DNA of 64,000 bases, from assembly GCA_026709625.1 (NCBI GenBank), contig JAPOSR010000064.1:49005-113004 (forward strand), written 5' to 3'. Below are positions 60,979 to 64,000 of the stretch, piece after piece. Each line of letters starts with the position of its first letter. The first letter of the stretch is position 1. Source of the DNA: Chloroflexota bacterium. Its GTDB lineage: Bacteria; Chloroflexota; Anaerolineae; Aggregatilineales; Phototrophicaceae. Position numbers and translations under genes: made by a program. The notes under the pieces were generated by a model. That model was not told the origin of the DNA, searched no databases, and saw only the letters and a program-made list of their open reading frames with translations.

Positions 60979-61596
60979 CTAGCCATTGTAGAAATAATGC
61001 CCTTCTAAACCATCGACATTGAAGATGAGCACTTCACTATGAAACAAGACACCATCGTATATGTTTTTTGGCAAGGAAACGATTGACCGAATCTTAGGAT
61101 AGAAGCCGTGCGTAAATCGTACCCAGCGCTTGCTCTTTGTCGTCTGATTCAAGCGAAGTCCATAAGGCGCGAACAAGACCAGTGGAACATCCACCCCCCA
61201 TAGCTGGATCGATTTGTCCAGCCACACCTCTGGCAAAAGAGGCCGTCGACCGAATGTTTTTGCAACGAGCGACTTGGTCTTTTCATCAATGTTGAAGGGT
61301 GGGTTCGCGATAACCAAGGCAGGGTTAGGCACTTCACCAACAGAAAACGAGAGAAAGTCGCGCGCAATCGTGCCAGGAAATCCCTGATATTCAATGTCTA
61401 TGCCAACGGTTCGGTACCCAGCCTCTCGAAAAGGCGCTAACAAGGAGCCTTGCCCCACGCAAGGATCCAGGATCGTACCTGCCCGATCGACCTTGTCATG
61501 CAGTATCTGAAACAAAAACTTGCTTACGCCTCTTGGCGTATACACCGTCGCGTTCTTCTGCGCATCATAAAAGTTGTTGCGATCTACGCGATACAT
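60979..61596 (-). CDS. DNA adenine methyltransferase of the EcoRI-like system
   Basis: 205 aa. SAM motif I is ILDPCVGQGSLLAPF, preceded by VYTPRGVSKFLFQIL; the catalytic motif IV is IANPPFN. This order (I before IV, NPPF) is that of gamma-class N6-adenine enzymes and is not that of the beta-class DPPY enzymes seen with RsrI. At 205 aa it is short and has little room for a target-recognition domain. It precedes the EcoRI-like nuclease with an 8-bp overlap. The sequence appears richer in A+T than its neighbours. The 219-bp gap to the next gene shows no feature. Confidence 0.82.
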   Translation of the reverse strand: MYRVDRNNFYDAQKNATVYTPRGVSKFLFQILHDKVDRAGTILDPCVGQGSLLAPFREAGYRTVGIDIEYQGFPGTIARDFLSFSVGEVPNPALVIANPPFNIDEKTKSLVAKTFGRRPLLPEVWLDKSIQLWGVDVPLVLFAPYGLRLNQTTKSKRWVRFTHGFYPKIRSIVSLPKNIYDGVLFHSEVLIFNVDGLEGHYFYNG

Positions 61597-61815
61597 GGCT
61601 GCACGTTTTCGTCTTTTGGGCTGACGAGTTCAAACGGCGCGATCTCTTCCCAGCGAACTCCGGCGGAGAACACGCGGTCACTGTCACCGTAGAACATAAT
61701 AACTATACAGTAAACGACTTTCGCGTGCAAGACCCGCTTGTTCGCAGTAATTTGTCCATGCTTCGTCCCCTACATCCGATTGCCATAAGCCTGCCCGACC
61801 GCGCTACAAGCTTTC

Positions 61816-63912
61816 CTAGCCGCCCGCCTCGCGGATGATCAGCCGTTGCCCGGGATAAATCCAACGTCCCATGTGCTCCAGCTGGTTGGCCATGATGATT
61901 TCCAGCTGATGGGTGCGATAGGCGACGGCGATGGCGCTGATGGTATCGCCCGGTTGCACGACATGGATGATGGAGCCGTCGGGCTGTGGCGGCTTGGGCT
62001 GAACCGGCTGGGCGTAGACTGGCGCGGACGTTGGCAAGGCTCTTGCCTGGGACACATGCTCGGCGGGCTGGCGCTTGACGCAATCGCTGGCAGGAGGCTC
62101 GTCGCCAATTGTAGTTACAATGCCGAAGACCTGCCCTTCAAGGGTATTTTCCAGCACCACATGATGCGTCTTGCCCTCGAATGTAGGACCCTTGGAGAAG
62201 ACGATGTAGCGGCGCGGGATCTTCAGTTGCGCTGCGTATTTGGGGCTTAGCTCAAAGATATGGCGGATTTCTGCGGACAGCCCCGCGCGCACGGCCACGC
62301 GACCGTCGTCGCTGCAGGTGACAAAGCCTTCAGCGACCGCTTGCACCTGCGGCTGATCCACCGCTAACACGAAAGTGCCTACTGCGGGCAGATTCGCGCC
62401 CTCGCGGTTGGGGCGGATCCGCCAGACTTCGGCGGCCGGCGGCTGTCCTCCCGAGCGGCAGATGATGCCGATGGCGCCCAATTTTATGTTGCAATTTTCC
62501 TGCCCCGGGACCGGCTGCCCAGCGCCCTGCGGGTTGTACAAGTCCTCCGAATCATCGGAGCTGTCGTCGGAAGGCGGCTGATTTGGCGTCACCAGCGTCA
62601 CCGGATTGATGATCGTTGTGTCGCAATTGGGGTCGCGGTTGTCGGTCACCACACCGCCCCTGCCGGGGTAGACATATGTGTCGACCGGACTGTTGTTCTC
62701 GAAATTGATGCAGCCGTTCAGCTCGATCGTGGCACCAAAGGTCGCCAGAACGCCCAATCCACCACTATTGTTGCGAAAAGCGACATCGGTGAAGCTGGCG
62801 AAACCTGATTGGTAACTGTTCCATGTGAGCATCACCGACCGGCCACCTGCGGAAGCGGTGGCATTGTCCTCGAAAAGAGCGTTGGTGACGCGCGCTTCGC
62901 CCAGGTTAAGCAAGACGCCGCCGTTGGTAGCGGAGACTTTGACGCGTTCGGCGCTGAAAATGCCCCAGTTGTAGAAGCGAATGCCTTCCAAAGCGACATT
63001 CTCCAGCTGCAGGCGGCTAGTGGCGGCGGTGAAAAAACTGTAACCGGTTCGGCTGCTGCGGATCGATCGACCGTTGCCGATGATGCGGATGCTGACGTCT
63101 TCCGAGATATCGTAGGCGCCAGTCAAGGCGCAGTCAGCGGTCAAGGTGTAAGTCGCCGATACATCCAGATTGCCGGCCGCGGGGAAGCCGCAGGCCATCA
63201 GCGCGGGCGCCGCGATGGCGGCTTGGCTGCCATTGCCGATTGTGCCGCTGCAGGCTCCAGTACTGTTGTCAGTCCAGGTTCCGCTACCTTCATAGATGTC
63301 ATAAGGAATGTTTCCACTGAGCGTCAGGCAGCCGTTGGTGGTAAAGGTCGCGCCAGTCTGCAACAAGACCGCGCCGCCACCGCCGAAATTATTGCGAAAT
63401 ACGGCATTGGTCAGGGTATGGCTAGTGTTGGCATTGGCCTGAATGGCGCTGGCAGTTCCGCCCAAGCTGAGAGGTCGGTTTCGATTCCCCGCGAAGTACA
63501 CATTCGTCAGCGTCGCTTGATTCGCTAGGATCATCGTCCCACCGCCGTTATTGGTGAATGAGACATTGTTGGCTGTTAACGTTCCCGCTCTGATGGCGCC
63601 TCCTGCATGGCTCTTAAAGTTGCCGTTGATGGTGACATTGTTCAGATTCAGGATGGCGCGGGGTCCCGAAATAATTGATAATTCATCGCCGTCCATGCGG
63701 ATGGTATGTCCGCCGCCATTGATGGTCACAGTAAACGGCGGAATTCTGGTGGCGATGGTAAGCCTGCCAGTTTGTACGCAGTCCGCTGTTAACGTGTATG
63801 TCGCGGTCCGAATCGCCCCACTGGCCGGCAAACCGCAGGCGGGGATTGTTTGGGCCAGCGCGGGCGGGACGAGCAAAAACAAGAGCGGCAGAAACAGCCT
63901 GAAGCGCTTCAT
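61816..63912 (-). CDS. Large secreted beta-helix-like protein with C-terminal LysM domain
   Basis: About 698 aa from MKRFRLFLPLLFLLVPPALAQ, a clear signal peptide. Two copies of a beta-helix-like module follow, each starting with a CGLPASG or CGFPAAG motif and containing TATYTLTADC or SATYTLTADC, then LNNVTINGN, LTNVYFAGN and LTNAVFRNNFGGG repeats. The middle has an acidic linker (PSDDSSDDSEDLYNPQG); the C-terminus is a LysM domain (HVVQPGDTISAIAVAYRTHQ) for peptidoglycan or glycan binding. The frame stays open upstream through a 19-C run to the GTG used in the track (63984), which would add MLFFPPPPPPPRKSES. Confidence 0.82.
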   Translation of the reverse strand: MKRFRLFLPLLFLLVPPALAQTIPACGLPASGAIRTATYTLTADCVQTGRLTIATRIPPFTVTINGGGHTIRMDGDELSIISGPRAILNLNNVTINGNFKSHAGGAIRAGTLTANNVSFTNNGGGTMILANQATLTNVYFAGNRNRPLSLGGTASAIQANANTSHTLTNAVFRNNFGGGGAVLLQTGATFTTNGCLTLSGNIPYDIYEGSGTWTDNSTGACSGTIGNGSQAAIAAPALMACGFPAAGNLDVSATYTLTADCALTGAYDISEDVSIRIIGNGRSIRSSRTGYSFFTAATSRLQLENVALEGIRFYNWGIFSAERVKVSATNGGVLLNLGEARVTNALFEDNATASAGGRSVMLTWNSYQSGFASFTDVAFRNNSGGLGVLATFGATIELNGCINFENNSPVDTYVYPGRGGVVTDNRDPNCDTTIINPVTLVTPNQPPSDDSSDDSEDLYNPQGAGQPVPGQENCNIKLGAIGIICRSGGQPPAAEVWRIRPNREGANLPAVGTFVLAVDQPQVQAVAEGFVTCSDDGRVAVRAGLSAEIRHIFELSPKYAAQLKIPRRYIVFSKGPTFEGKTHHVVLENTLEGQVFGIVTTIGDEPPASDCVKRQPAEHVSQARALPTSAPVYAQPVQPKPPQPDGSIIHVVQPGDTISAIAVAYRTHQLEIIMANQLEHMGRWIYPGQRLIIREAGG

Positions 63913-63950
63913 CAGCCACACAGCCAGTCCGGTCGTCGATTCAGATTTGC

Positions 63951-63969
63951 GGGGGGGGGGGGGGGGGGG
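63951..63969 (-). repeat. Poly-C(19) homopolymer upstream of the LysM protein gene
   Basis: Nineteen consecutive G on the plus strand followed by A, GG and eight A. It lies 39 bp upstream of the MKRF start, in its leader or in an N-terminal extension that stays in frame at 19 C. Confidence 0.8.
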
Positions 63970-64000
63970 AGGAAAAAAAAGCACAAACCAACAATTTCGG

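Overview
This 64 kb window is gene-dense, high-GC bacterial DNA that looks like a member of the Chloroflexota (Anaerolineae-like). The reasons are the many carbohydrate and peptide ABC importers, paired fasciclin-domain secreted proteins, a short sulfite-oxidase-like molybdoenzyme, and extracytoplasmic Thr/Pro/Ala-rich linkers typical of that phylum. The phylum assignment is inference from gene content. No rRNA, tRNA or CRISPR array was recognised.

Region by region: (1) 1-9.2 kb is an amino-sugar locus: an ABC importer (binding protein and two permeases), N-acetylglucosamine-6-phosphate deacetylase, a small HNH protein translationally coupled to it, an intracellular GH20 hexosaminidase and two SIS-domain deaminase/isomerase-type enzymes. 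(2) 9.5-15.8 kb holds an M24 peptidase, delta-1-pyrroline-5-carboxylate dehydrogenase, an operon of amidohydrolase + SelA/DgaE-like PLP enzyme + TIGR04076 protein, and an SDR epimerase. (3) 15.9-17.2 kb is a compact type II restriction-modification pair with an HNH nuclease. (4) 17.3-24.6 kb holds an orphan DppD/DppF ATPase pair, cobyric acid synthase, RidA, an MFS carrier and a GlcF-like Fe-S protein. (5) 24.6-30.8 kb is a surface/secreted protein region: a tandemly duplicated fasciclin block carrying a broken copy of the 3' end of the neighbouring SH3 protein gene, then MOSC, FucU mutarotase and HAD genes, and a Calx-beta-like secreted protein whose start is cut off by a 13-bp poly-C tract. 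(6) 31-38.6 kb is a rhamnose-type catabolic operon (RhaB-like kinase, RhaT/P/Q/S-like ABC importer, class II aldolase). (7) 38.7-40.4 kb has a secreted protein, an Anabaena-sensory-rhodopsin-transducer (ASRT) family protein and a lipoprotein. (8) 40.5-52.3 kb is one long minus-strand cluster: oligopeptide-type ABC importer, phytanoyl-CoA dioxygenase-like enzyme, DUF4127 protein and two Gfo/Idh/MocA oxidoreductases. The last ATPase of the importer is fused to a membrane helix and two extracytoplasmic repeat domains. (9) 52.9-60.2 kb holds a TIM-barrel sugar isomerase, two Zn dehydrogenases, Maf, Bax-inhibitor-1, MFS and the molybdoenzyme. (10) 60.2-61.6 kb is an EcoRI-family restriction system with a probable frameshift. 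(11) 61.8-64 kb is a large secreted repeat/LysM protein preceded by a 19-bp poly-C tract.

Three non-gene patterns stand out. A dispersed element of about 180 bp with terminal inverted repeats occurs in at least seven full or partial copies; one copy is flanked by a perfect 7-bp direct repeat and supplies the end of a lipoprotein gene, so it behaves like a MITE. Two secreted-protein genes carry long poly-C runs at their 5' ends, which suggests phase-variable surface proteins. GC-rich hairpins sit directly after three transporter binding-protein genes, where they could dampen transcription into the rest of the operon.

Taken together the genes describe a heterotroph that imports and dismantles amino sugars, deoxy sugars and peptides or glycans, protects itself with two restriction systems, and displays variable secreted proteins. 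All coordinates and translations come from reading this sequence; family names rest on motif recognition, without database searches.
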